Shown here piece after piece: positions 23,347 to 36,082 of a stretch of DNA of 64,000 nt. Origin of the DNA: Istiophorus platypterus (lineage: Eukaryota; Chordata; Actinopteri; Istiophoriformes; Istiophoridae). A program made the translations under genes and the position numbers. The stretch lies in NCBI GenBank assembly GCA_016859345.1, contig CM029114.1, positions 13,375,001 to 13,439,000 of the forward strand, read 5' to 3'. Each line of letters begins with the position of its first letter. Position 1 is the stretch's first letter. The notes under the pieces were generated by a model. The model searched no databases and had not been told where the DNA came from. It saw nothing but the letters and a program-made list of their open reading frames with translations.

Positions 23347-26300
23347 TTACATGAGGGCCTGCTGCACCTGTCTCTCAGTGCCATCAGCCAGAGCTTCCGC
23401 TTGTCCTGTCTGCTCCCAGACCACACCATCCTGTACCGCAGCTTCCACCTGCTGGAGGGAGTTAACCGATGGAGAGGAAGACGTGAGCACCGGATTGTCC
23501 AGAATAAAGCTGTCTCTGTTGGTGGAGGCTGGATCCTGGGGCTGGGGTTGGGAAGGGGAAAGGAGAGGGGGGCTCGGGGCGGCTGTCTGCAGGGTCTGAA
23601 GTTGATGAGAGGTCGTTAGGATTGGGATCTGTTGAATGTGGGTCTGGGACTGGCTGACCGGCTGGAAGGTCATTTGTAGGATTTGTGTCTGCCCCTGGCT
23701 CTGCTGCTGGGAGGAATATGACTGAAGAGGCTGGAGCTGGGGTTGGTGCTGGGTCACCACTGAGCTGGAATGGAGGGTCAGTTGCTGGATTTGGGGCTGT
23801 TGTGGCTGCTGAGCGGCCTGCACAAACTGGACGGGCATCTGCAGCTGGAGGTGAGTCTGCTGCTGGTTATCAGCCGGTGAAGGGGGGTCGATGGGGGATA
23901 GGGCAATCCTCACTGGCACCTGCATGGCATGGAGGCTCTGGTCTTGTCCTAGTAAAACCACCTGGTGACTCGCTTGTTGGGTCACATGACCCATCTGGGA
24001 CACCTGAGCCACTTGCTGGCCAACCTGCCCTTCCTGACTCATCTGGTCCACCTGCCCATCCTGCCCTACCTGGCTCACGTCCAAGCCAGTGACCTCTGCT
24101 TGCATCGGATTTCCCGGCAGTTCCAGCAGGGAGGCGGGGGTTGTGATGAGGGCGCCAGCGTTGGCTGCCAGTGCCTCAGCGATAAGCACCTCTGGGTGAC
24201 TCTTGGCCTTATGGGCAACCACACAGTCCTTCTTCTCAAACTTCTTACCACAAATGGAGCAGGAGAACTGATATGTGGCATCAGCATCGTGCTTCTTCAT
24301 GTGCCAGTTTAGAGATGCCTTCTGGCGACAGGTGAAGCCACAGATTTCACACCTAGTAGTGGAAGAAATAGAAGTTTGAGAGGAAATGATTTTAGCAATC
24401 TAGGAAAACTTAGCTGGATAAATAAAAGTCTAAATTAAGAGAGCAAATGACCAAAAATTGTGAACAGGGAAGTACTAACTGCAGGGGCTTCTCTCCTGTG
24501 TGGATCATGCGGTGCACAGCCAGGTTGTGGGAACTCTTGAAGGCACGAGCACAGAATTCACAGATGTAGTCTCTCTGGTCTACAATCAAAAAATACTCAA
24601 ATACAGATGTATTCTCTATATGCTTTCATCATTATTTATGGTCAGACACAGATTGAACCTAATGCTTGTTTTATGTATGCAATGCAAGAGTACCTGTGTG
24701 GTGCTTTGCATGACGCAGCAGCTGCTTCTGTAGCCGGAAAAGCCTTCCACAAGACGGGTGGGGACATACATATTTCTTCTTGAGTAAGTGCTGGTATTTT
24801 ATATGGTGCTGGTGTGCGAAACAAAAAAATATGCAGAACAGTATATGCACATTAGTTGGATGGAAAGGTTAGAAGATTGAAAACTGTGAAAAAGATTCAG
24901 ATTCATTTTTTTTAATAAGGTTTTGTTATCAGGCTTTATAATGGCTAGTGTGTTCAAATTGTCAATAAAATGACAATTTAATTCATTGGGAGTATCTGTG
25001 CAATACCATGCTCAAATCCATTATTCCCTCAGAACTGTGCTAATGCGAAACACCTCTGATCCAAGTTTAACTCCACTCACCGATGGATACTGACAATTAA
25101 CTTGGAACCCTTTCAGTGCTAAAACAATTTAATCAAGCAATTTTAAGAGACGACCCTGGACTTTGGGAAAATTTGATGGACATGTGTTGCTATGTTCAAC
25201 ATATTATATACCATTGTTGATGTTTTAAATGTTTGAAAATTAAGCTGTCTATGGCAACATCTGAGATAGATTTTCCATTAACTGTATTAGAAGTTGCGAC
25301 AGATGTAAACAGCTCTCAGGGGGATCATGCAGTTGCTAAGACAAACCTGTAGGTATCGAGGATGAGCCAGAACTGTCCCGCATCCTTCCATTTCACAGCG
25401 CACATACTGCACCGGGGGCTTCTTTCTGTGTGGGTGAAGGATACGTCATTGGAATGCCACAACACCAAATATTAAACGGATTTCCACATTTTCAATGATC
25501 TCCCACACAATATTTAGAAATCCATGGCCCAATTGACAATCTATATCATATTCTTAAATTTTTGAGTAAAATGGTGGCATGATAATTCATGATATTATAT
25601 TAACATTAGATTATAAAGCTCAAATACAGACATCAACTTTACCTTCTCTTTGGCAGTCGTGGGGTTTTGTCATCTTTTTTCCGTCTGCCTCTCCTAACAC
25701 AAAGAACAAAGAATATCATGTAATTGGGTTGCAATGGAAGATCAAAGATGTGTTATGCATTCAATTCAAATCTACTATGAAAAGGAATTTGCTTTATAAG
25801 CACTTTATTATACATACAGTATGAGCAATGTGAATGTGTTCTACTGATAAGTGCATACACATCCAGTGGTACTGTGCTTACTTCCTGGGTCCATCCGGGT
25901 CCTCCACAATTTCTTCTTCTAGCTTTACGTCCTCTTCCACACTCTCCAAGTTATGCGAACCTTCTATCTTTATCTCAGCAACCTCTTTCTCTTTTTTAGG
26001 TGCCTTTTCTTTTTCTTTCTTCTCCTTCTGTCGAGGAAGAGCTCTGCGCTTTGGTTTAGGGATATCCCTAAGAATAAAAAAAGAGAAATGTCCAGTTACT
26101 TAAAAAACAAACAAACAAACAAACAACCCCCCCCCCCCGATGTCTAATCATGTCTGAACATTGAGAAAAAGAGCTAATGCAATCAGAGGTGCAATCCCAA
26201 CTCCTCCCAGACAATCACACATACACACCTCTCAGCCCTCGGGTCGTAGCTCTGGTCATTTAGGTCGTCTCTATAAGGAACATCTTCATCACTGCTGATG

Positions 26301-28984
26301 CCCTCTTCCTCCTCTGCCCCGCTGAAAGTAAAACAAAAAAGACTTAAAAAACCCCAAAACAAAACAGGTTTTTACAATTTCTGCACAAGGTAAAGTGATG
26401 CACTTGAGGTGAGTGTACCTCTGACTCTGTGGCTGGTAGTTGAGGTCGTCAGGGTCATCCTGAAATGGAGGGTCTTCATCATCCAAGACCGGTTCAGCAA
26501 CACGCTCACTTTCCTCCTCTCTCTTTTTACTGTGACAGCATGTAAGTGACACACAGAAGTCAGGAAAACACATAAACTAGCACTTACTCACAGCCAGTGT
26601 ATACTTCTGCATAGAATCGATTCCACAGCTGTGTAGGCCTACACCATACCTGGACGGGCAGCTCCCTAAAAATACAACTACATATCTCTTAGTGTCCAGA
26701 CAAGCACAGAAAATTGTCACTTCCTCTGCCTCAATCAGTTCAATGGTCATACACAACATCTGCTGTGAGGTCTTCTCTCTTTTCTACATTGCAATCATAT
26801 CAGTAAAAGTAACTGCTCAAACTCCAACAGGCTCAGTCGCCATTGTTTGAAGTACATACAGTGGCATAGAAACCCCAACGCAAACTAGCATTTTGGAGAT
26901 GTAACTGCAGAATGACACAGGCACACCAGCACACAAGTATAAATGCTCACAACTGTGTAAGCTCTGCGTTAATCCTACGCATGGATATAAACAGGCCCTT
27001 AGGCTCCAACACTTGGTAAAATCTGTGAAACCAGTGGATGAGAACTATCAAAACAAGATATATATTTACAGTACATGATATGCAGCCTATCTATTGTTAA
27101 AGCTAATCCATTCATTATTCTTTTTTTAAATATATTTTTTAAATTACGATGATATCCCATAAGAGTCCATTCTGCATAACTGCCTGCAAATCTATCCCTA
27201 GACGGTGACAATGTCAAAATATAAATCTTGATAAAATCCTAAATAATCACCACTTTAAAGGGTAAGTTCACCCAAATCACAAAAAAGAAACATATTTCAC
27301 CAATTCTCTACTTAATAGAACTGATAGCTAGATGCCGTAAGTAATAAATGGGGCTTCTTTAATTTTAGATTAAAAGGACTCTTAACCATATACAAAAACA
27401 AAAAAAAAGAAAAAATTAAATTTCAGTAGTAACACTTTTAATGCTTGCAATGTTCATATGATGCATTACCCAGAGCGCCAAAAACATACTTACATTTCAT
27501 ACTTCTCCTTATTGTTTACCTCTCCTTCCACTGCTGCATGAGGCACAGAGAAAAGAAGATATCAAGATTTTAGAAAAGGCAACTGAAGCAAATTTGTACA
27601 AAGGATACATATTTGGAAAAAGCATGAATACATAAAACAAACAAAAAAAAATTGCATATTATTGCATTCTGTGTAGGTGAATTATCCGAAGTAGTGTCGA
27701 GGGACAGGAGAGGTTTGCACCCACACTTTTTACTTAAAAGGCAGAGCTATTCCCCTTGGGTTGACTGAAGATCCACCATCACCACAATCACGTATTTCCA
27801 AAGAATAAATAACCTCAAGAACATCAGTCAGCATGATATTACGGTGACTGTATGATTTGATTTGCGAATTACAGGCTCACACACGCCGAACCACTGCAGC
27901 TCATTGTCAACAGGTTGCTCACCAGCTGGATTTTCCACTCCAGGTTCGGTCTTACACACAGGCTTGGCAGAGCTACGGCTGGCCCTGCCAGACATGGGCT
28001 TGGCACAGGTCTGGGCTAGGGGGCGTCTGGAGGGAAGAGCTGGAGTGAGGCAACAGAAGAATGCCATCAAACATACTGTGCTTCATCAAGTGTGATACTG
28101 GCGTGACACAAGGCCATGCACCGCCTCCTGTTCAAAATACACAGTAATGCAACTGCAACTGAACAGCACAGAATGACACTTGAACGAAATGCAAATTTTG
28201 TGAGAGGCTCTTGTTTAACGTTTTTTTTTTTTTTTCCTGATTACCTTGTGCATCTGTAGCAGATTTCTTGGGGTCCTCCGAGCTGCACAAAGGAGGGAAA
28301 AAAACACGGAGATCTGACATTTTCTCTCTCTGAGAAGACAATGCATTGAGAAGTTGTAGCAGTGATTAAGATGTGACAAGTTTTAAGGCCAGGTAAGTTC
28401 ACTCCACCCTCCCCATACAGAGCTGCAGAAAGGGGATGAGCTATGCTGAAGGCGTGCTTTTGACAGGAACTGGCCTCCCCGGTGGAAATTATACACGTTA
28501 TAAAGTCCAGGCAGGCTCATCACAAACAAATGTAACGATCTATTATCCAGGACTCTTTCAATTAAAAAACTTACTCTGTGCCTTGAAGGTTTTCACCTGC
28601 GACCCCCCCTCCGGGTTCTGCCGAGCCCACAGATTCTGAATTTTTCTTCCGCCTGGAGTTGGAAACTTTCCTCCGCTTGGTCGCGCCGGCGTCCGGGCTC
28701 GGCTCGTCCTCGTCGTCGCTCTTGGTGTCCTTCAGCCAGGCCGGTACCGCCCTCGTCGACCTGTCTCTCAGAACCCGTCCGGAGCTGTGCGGGCTCGACG
28801 CGACCCCGTTGACGTCGGTCAACGGAGCGGAGACGCCGGACCTCGGGCGGCCGGCTGCGCGCTCCCTGAGCCCCCTCCGCGGTGTAGCGGCGGTACTGGT
28901 GGCCGGGGTCTGATCCGCGGCCTTGTCCTCCGCCGGTTCTTCTCCTTTATTTACATCTCCGGTTCGGTCGCCGACCGGTTCCAT
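23347..28984 (-). CDS. zfp91: ZFP91 zinc finger protein / atypical E3 ubiquitin ligase
   Basis: Mammalian ZFP91 is a nuclear C2H2 protein reported to ubiquitinate NIK (MAP3K14) in non-canonical NF-kB signalling. Twelve coding exons keep one frame: 28984-28575, 28282-28245, 28039-27881, 27533-27494, 26529-26419, 26321-26229, 26067-25882, 25693-25643, 25425-25347, 24808-24694, 24579-24480, 24352-23347; 2388 bases, 795 residues (human about 570). The start is the ATG at 28984; a GTG just before is ignored. Residues 1-360 are acidic/basic and low-complexity with Lys/Arg clusters. Five fingers occupy about 369-513, with C462-E-I-C465-G466 in the fourth. The ZF region and the segment after it (HKAKSHPEVLIAEALAANAG) closely match the human protein. 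The extra length is mostly a Gln-rich C-terminus. Confidence 0.97.
27256..27445. repeat. Dispersed fish repeat fragment in zfp91 intron 4
   Basis: AAGGGTAAGTTCACCCAAAT followed by CACAAAAAAGAAACATATTT and then GATAGCTAGATG recalls a repeat common in fish genomes. It lies between exons 4 and 5 of zfp91. The family is not identified. Confidence 0.6.
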
Positions 28985-29540
28985 CACCGTGAGGACGCGT
29001 CAGCCTACCTCAGATTCCGCTTAAAGTCAAGCAGGTTTACTTGCAATCAGAGGAAAAAACGGACCACGTCCGATTTAAAGACGTTTTGATGGTAAGCGGC
29101 CTTTATCCAACAGTGGGGCATTTTCTGTGAGTGCGCTGAGTTCGTCGCAAATTATATGCATATATTTATTGATAAGAAATTGAAAACTTTTCTTAATTAT
29201 CTATTTATTAATAAACCTAATATAATTTTAAAGAAGCAGACACTATTTTCGCATTCTTAAAGCTATAGTAAACCTACTTATTCGCCCGGGCCTGAAGCGC
29301 AACCATTTTGTGCGCTTTGTTGCGTCTCCTTTAAGCCAAATATAAACTGAGGTTACTTTCAGGGGCGGAGACACATTTTAGCAGCTGCCACAATCATCTG
29401 GATTTTCCCTCCGTGGCTTTTGCGTATCGAGCCGATGCATCGACATTGTTTATAAATCTGCGGAGGCAGCGGCCGCTTTGCTAAAGCAGTGCGCATACGG
29501 ACGGCTTCCGTGGCATCATGGGAACTGTAGGGCTGCTTAG
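28985..29540 (-). promoter_or_regulatory. zfp91 CpG-rich promoter with ZNF143-like site
   Basis: CpG-rich DNA runs from exon 1 past the ATG to about 29530. At 29513-29531 the sequence GCATCATGGGAACTGTAGG resembles the reverse complement of the ZNF143/SBF promoter motif (ACTACAATTCCCAGAATGC). A second CpG-rich patch at about 29280-29480 carries GGGGCGGAG. The TSS is not known. Confidence 0.5.
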
Positions 29541-31165
29541 ATGACCAGCGCTTGGATTTTTTTATTTATTTTTTAAATAAATAAATATTCTTTCCTGTTT
29601 TTGTCGTGCTGTCACCGACTTCGGATACAAAACAGGAATATATAAAATCCCTCTTGGAATTAGCAATATTTTGCATAGCAAATAACAATAGATATTACAA
29701 TATTAATGAAAATTTGCGAAAATGTTCCATACACGCAGAGTATTTTTTCCTGCCACACAGATAAATCCGGTGGAAATTTCTATTTTCAGTGTACTCCATT
29801 CCTAGCCTACAGTATGTTTATGTTCCTTGCTAAATAAATGAATATTTACTCATGGTAAATGTCTTCACAATGCACGTGTTGAAATTCTAATTTAACTTCA
29901 AGAAATATTAATTGTGGTTTATGTTTCCTTCAATACTCTGCACTGATAACTGTGGAGCTAACATGGCTGCCACTGAAAACCTGCATTGTCTGGTCTGAAC
30001 CATAGCTCTGCTGCAGCCTGCTCTGATGAAGTGCATTTGCCACAAGATGGCAACATGATCCCAAATGTTACACCAGTTCCCTCTAACAGCGTTGTGTCCA
30101 GCAAGGTCTAAAATCGTACTTATGACCAACATCATCTAGGATGATAAAGTAGGTGTGGTTAAGCAAAACGTTTATTATGGCAGCATGTTAGAAATAGTAT
30201 TACAGGCAAACAGTTACATTCTTTCCAGAGGCCTGGCAGAGTCTGTTTTTTTAGTTATTTATCTTTTATTAATGATACACTTATCATGAACATATAGCTT
30301 CCTTGTCACACAAATCTCCTTGGGGGGGGTGTAGTTTAAAATAATTTTTTGGTCCAATGATAATTAAAACTAGGGCCAATCACATGCAAACTAAAAGTAT
30401 CAGAAAGTTATGAATGGCAAATGCTGGAATATAGTTAATGTTTGTTGTGTTAATTCTCTGAACTGTGATGCACACAACAGCAGCAGAGAGTACACAAAGA
30501 AGTCATGTGCCCAGGGCATGATCTAACTTCATATGTTTAGGTTTTTTGGTATCAGTCCCACTGACAGCAGTTTAATAGTCAAAACAAGAGATGGCAGTGT
30601 TAATAATTTAGGTATCAATCTGCCCATCCCCGATATATAAGGTAATCACTTTTCCTGTAACCTGTCACCACATTTTCCGGTAAAATGGATGACCAGTTAG
30701 CTGTAAGGTGGTGACATCTATAAAAACCCCAACTACCTGTGATTGCCCTCTTACACATATTTTACTGCATGACGAAGGCTACTTATGTGCTTAAAATCCT
30801 CCCCAAGCTCCTCTCGCTGGGGCACAACATGTTTCTGGAGTAGAGTTGACCAGCCACAGAGAAGTTTATGAAACATTCTCCCAGCGCTGTCTTGCCTCTC
30901 CTCTCTCCGCCATGACACAGTGCTTAATAATAGCTGATGTATGAGGTCGGGGATGGGTTTCCATTCACAGAGGTCAAAGTCAAAGTCCTCTGCTTCTGGA
31001 CCTTTCAGGAAACTTCAAACCCTTTTTAGCACTTTCAAAGTTATGCGGTTTAATCTAAAACTAAGCCAAGTTTTACATTGTTTAGGCAGTTTCCGTGGGG
31101 AAGGACACAGGGAAATACATAAACAGAAAAATGAATTACACAGTACTGTATCCTTTTGAAAATGC
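29541..31165. other. No gene seen
   Basis: Intergenic DNA between the zfp91 promoter and the probable 3' end of rbm47. Short open frames carry no recognisable domain and no repeat family was recognised. Confidence 0.55.
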
Positions 31166-31171
31166 TTTATT
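31166..31171 (-). terminator. Candidate distal polyadenylation signal of rbm47
   Basis: AATAAA on the minus strand about 3.16 kb downstream of the rbm47 stop. Other signals in between could be used; this is the farthest one that fits a long 3' UTR. Confidence 0.35.
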
Positions 31172-33573
31172 TATCTACTTTATCACTATAAATATAACAA
31201 TGCAGAAGAAGCGTTTTGGTTTTTTTTTTTGTTTTTTTTAAATAAACCTTCAAATAGAAAACAGTCTGTATAGGTCTACAAAGGAATGGCAAAGGGCACA
31301 TTTTGGCAATAAGGCACACACTAGGAAGAGTTTAAATGGCAACACCTACACTAGGCATATGAAGCTCCACGCCACTGACACAAAGACCAGGAGGAGTTTA
31401 TCCTACTGCTCTATTGTGGGTGACATGCAGGTAATTGAAAGTAAAGCAGGTGTTCTGAGTGGGAGGCAGAACCAGAAGGATATGATTGTCTACTGTCTGA
31501 AACAGAGCAGTTAAATCATGAGTAGACCTTTAATAGCTTAGCCAAAACTAATGAGACAGTAGAGTTGCAACACCAACAGCTCAAAGTGCCGGAAGTTCAT
31601 GACACTACAGTCGTCCGTTTAGCCGTGGTTGATGATATGAAGCAGAACGAGAAGGCCTTTGTGTTCCCACTCACAACACCAAATCTGGTTCAAAACAGCA
31701 AACATAATATTACACATATCATAACAAAAACACAATAACCTTGAATGTTTCAGAACTATTGGACACTTTGGCAAGAAAAAATTTTCTTATTCTACATTTG
31801 TTACTCTGACTTTTTATCCCTAAAAAGGTGTAAATAAAGAAAAGAAATATGTTTTAGAATATATTATACCTTTTCTTCTCACTTCATACACACAACACAT
31901 GTAATGTATATATTAAATATATCCTGACTTTTTGTCATCATACAAGAAAATAATGAAAGCAGTTAATAGCAGTTTGCTTTCTCAGTGAAATCCAGTTAAA
32001 GAGGGGAGAGAAGTAAATAAAATGTCAAGGAGATGAAACAAAAAAAGTGTTTTGTTTGTTGTGGACGATCAAACTTTTCATTTAACTTCTTGGCTCAATA
32101 ACTTGGTAGTCTTGTCTTTCACCCAAGTCAAACTAATCCTATTACTTTGTTATTAAAAATCAGAGAATGAAAAATGAATAAATGGAAATGTATTGCAAAA
32201 TTTAAAACTACTACAACTTACAAATACAAGCTAGTATATAAATGTTTTGCATGTTCTTATATAAAGATGGCCATTGTGCCGTATGACTTCCGATCAGCAG
32301 CTGCTTGCATCTGTTATGTTTGTTTGTTGTAGTACTTACAAAACATGCAGCATGAGGTAATGCTCCAGTTATTCCCAGTTCAATTTCACACTAGTTTTCA
32401 ACACACTGTGGAGTTTTAAAAGTGCCAACTAAACATTCATAAGGATTATTTCATGTTTTATGCGTTATCTGCAAGGAAAAATTCTGTTACACACATAGAC
32501 AATGAAAAACACCAACTAGCCCACTTCGTACATGAATACATGCTTAGTATTTAATATCTCTTCATCTGAAAGTGGCATTCTCTTGCCTTTCATAAATATG
32601 TTTAAGTGCACCTTAGTAAAGCACAGTTATGGGGACAAGAAATCAAGTGGAGACATATATGAACATATGGAGTGTTGCTGGAGGAGGGACTAAAGGACCG
32701 AGGTAGCCTTGTCACAGCTGCACTCAGTGATCGAAACCTACTCGTCTCACCAAAATACATTAATACCACAAATCTGATTAATTAGAAATATGAATGGAGA
32801 AGACTCTGGTGCTATGCACAGATGGAAGTCTTTTCCTCTTTGTGCCAACCACAAGGGCTTAGCTCTTTTATGAAAGGCACAGTGCAAAAGCATAGAGTAG
32901 CACATACATGCAGATATAAGGCACAGTAGTCAGGCCCAGGTAAGATTTCTAATGTCATGAAACTGGAGTGTATGGATTCACAAGTATTTGGTTAGCATTG
33001 GCAACTGAAGAAACGCTTTTAGCAGTGCTCCAGTCCATATTGAAAAATGTCTCTAATTTCTGTCCATATTTGTTCACCTTTCAAGAGTAAAACAATTCAA
33101 AAACAATAATAAAAACATATATAAAAGAAAAAAACAACTAATATCTGTTCAGTCTTAGTCCCCTGCTAGCACAGTTTCAGAAGATGGGGGCATCTGCATG
33201 TACATGATGTTACTTTTGATAAGGTTCACAGATAAACCACGTAGCCCATCATTTAATACGTTTTCCAGTTTTTCTTTCTCTATTATCTGTTGCCCAGGGT
33301 ATCTGTCATCCATCACAATAATATTAGTAAGCTGGCTACTTTTCTTCAAACAAACCGAAATAAACTATATATTTCCAAAGGTTAAAGCAGAGCCATAAAA
33401 ACAAGCAAACTAATTATAGGCAAAAAACAACCTCTTAGAACCTTCATTTAAAACAACCATTATACAAATAAAACTAAATAAACAAAAAGTACCACAGGTG
33501 TGTCTGAAGTGCGCACACTTAACCAAAATGAACGGACAGCATCACCTACAGCATTTAGAATTGGCTAGAATAC

Positions 33574-33608
<35 letters not shown>

Positions 33609-34328
33609 ATATATTAATGAAGAAAATACTAAAAAAACAGTTTTTCCAAAGAAAGTTGTCTTCCATGGTATCCTCATCTGTCAGTAGTTCCTGTTGTACT
33701 TTTACTTCCTTTCAATTAACTTTTCTTTTTTCCTCCTTAGTTTTTACACTTTTAACTTTTTTTAGACATAGTGTAAAGGTCCTGCTTCAGAAAGAAATAC
33801 TACCCCGAAATAAAGAGAGAGACCTGCATGAAAAATATAACCTTAAATATGTATCTTTGCTTCATAAATATTCAAATGTACCTTCAGTGTTCTTGTTTCC
33901 ACAACAACAAGGTGGTGAGGGTCAGAGAGTAAGGGAGTTATGTTTGTGTTGTTATTGCGAGTTATGCTTACTGTTGGGGGGGGGCAACTGTCATTACATG
34001 CCGGCTTCCTCAGGGAGTAGACCATCTCCTATTTGTGTTATAGTATTTAGTAGAAAACACTGATGCTGCATAATGAAGCCGGTCATATTGGGTCAGGGAT
34101 ATACTGAGACCAGCAGGTGGGACAGATACGAGATGTCAGATTGTCATTTTGTACCTGTCTGCGTTCTGAACATTTACTTCGAACAATGTTCCTTTAGAAC
34201 TTTGGAGGTTGATAAGTTCTAGAGATGTTTCAATATGATGGTACAAACACTTTTGAGATGTTTCAGAGGTCGTTCAGTCACAGGCAAGGATGACTTTGTC
34301 ATTATTTCACGTGGTCTGAGCCTCAGAA
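31172..34328 (-). other. Probable long 3' UTR of rbm47
   Basis: This AT-rich stretch directly follows the rbm47 stop codon (34331-34329) and holds no coding exon or long microsatellite other than a (TA)n run at about 33571-33615. Long 3' UTRs are usual for RNA-binding-protein genes. The extent is inferred. Confidence 0.45.
33571..33615. repeat. (TA)n microsatellite
   Basis: About 20 TA units, interrupted once by TTTA, in the probable rbm47 3' UTR. Confidence 0.95.
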
Positions 34329-35997
34329 TCAGTATGTCTGGTAGACATCGTGGATGGGCAGCTGGAAGGCCGTGGCGGGGAAGGCCTGTGGCACGGCGTA
34401 GCCGGTATAGCCTCCATATGCTGCAGCTGCCACCGCTGCATTCTTCTGCAGAGCAGCCAGAGCTGCTGTGTTGGCAGCGTAGTTTGTGATGGGGACGTAT
34501 CCAGCTCCGTACAGGCCACCGGCTGCTGGGATGCGCTGTACATTGTGGGCCATCGCGTAGACAGGAGTGATTGGACGACCCTTGTAAATTAGGGGAAAAA
34601 AGGAGGAATAAAATGAATAAGGATGTCCTCAGTGGCTGAATGCATTAAATAGTGAGTTGTTTTACCTGGTAAAGTCCTACATAAAGTTCCCAGAGTATAA
34701 CTATTGTGACTTATAGTATAAATAAACTCTAACCCAAATCTGTATTTTACTATGTGTATAAATTGAAATATATTAAAAATCATAGTAATATAGAAAAAAA
34801 ATTAATTCTTGTTATTTTTTGTTGTTGTACAATGAGTTAATTACTTGTAGTAGCTATGATTTCTGTCAGTTATAATAGCAATTTATCCACCAGCTTCAAA
34901 ACATTTAAACACTGGAGATGACCTCAAAAGTCATCATTAAAGTGTAAATGTTTGGAAGTTCCCTGTTTAGAAGACTTATTTAGGGAAAAGGAAAAACATG
35001 GTGAATGCATCCCAAAGTATCCTTTATGATTGTCTTTGCCTAATGCACTTTAAAAGGTTATTGTGTATGTAAACATTTCAGTTATCATAAATGTTATCTT
35101 CAATTTCACTTCCTAAGTTTACATATTCACTGTCAGGTTGTGCTGTTCCCTTATTCCTTATCTCAAAAAACAAGTTGATGATTAAGATATTATGTATGTA
35201 GTATATAGAAGATATATAGAGGTGCGATGTTAAACTGGTGTAGTAGTCTTTCAAGCACTGTGAGCAATCTGGTATAAAATCTGATCCAAAAATACATCTT
35301 ATCATGCAGTAACAATGGGCCTCTGGTCACTACATCAAACAACACACGGAATATTTTACATCTTTATGTATCATGAATCATTCAAACATTTGTCAAACAT
35401 ACAACAGTGTCATTGTGCACACCTGGAAAGGTGGAGGGGTAGAGACTGCAGGTAGGACTGTGGCAGCAGCAGCAGCAGCGGTAGCAGTGGTGTGTTCAGG
35501 GTGTTGCATGGCAAGAGGGTTAATAAGGTGCTCCACTGTGTGCACCTTCCCCTCCTCCATCAGCTTGGCTGTGGGAGCCGCACTGAACACTGGGTACTGC
35601 CCACCCAGAGTCGGCAATGCCACTGCACATAGACAGAACAAAAGAATGAGAGCGAGGATAACAAACTGGAACACAGTAGACAACGGACTATAGCGAGAGA
35701 GGGTATATATATATATTTTCTATTCAAAATACAGGAAATAATAGAAAGAGACGAGCATACACGGACCCATGAAAAAGGCATAACAGATCTGAAGGTAATC
35801 TGTGAGTAAGTGAGAAAAAAGGCAGTGAAGGACAAATGAGAGAGAGACAAATTGCAGGATATAATTAAGGCAAGAAGGGAAAAAATAAGAAGTTACACAA
35901 ATTAGTGTTGAGGTGTGATTCAGATTATGTTGGTGCTCAACTGTGGATTAACCCCAATGTTCCAACACATGCAAGCACACACAAACATATACCCCCC

Positions 35998-36082
<85 letters not shown>

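Noticed and set aside
23685..24092. 135-codon plus-strand open frame
   Set aside because: Antisense shadow of the Gln-rich last exon of zfp91.
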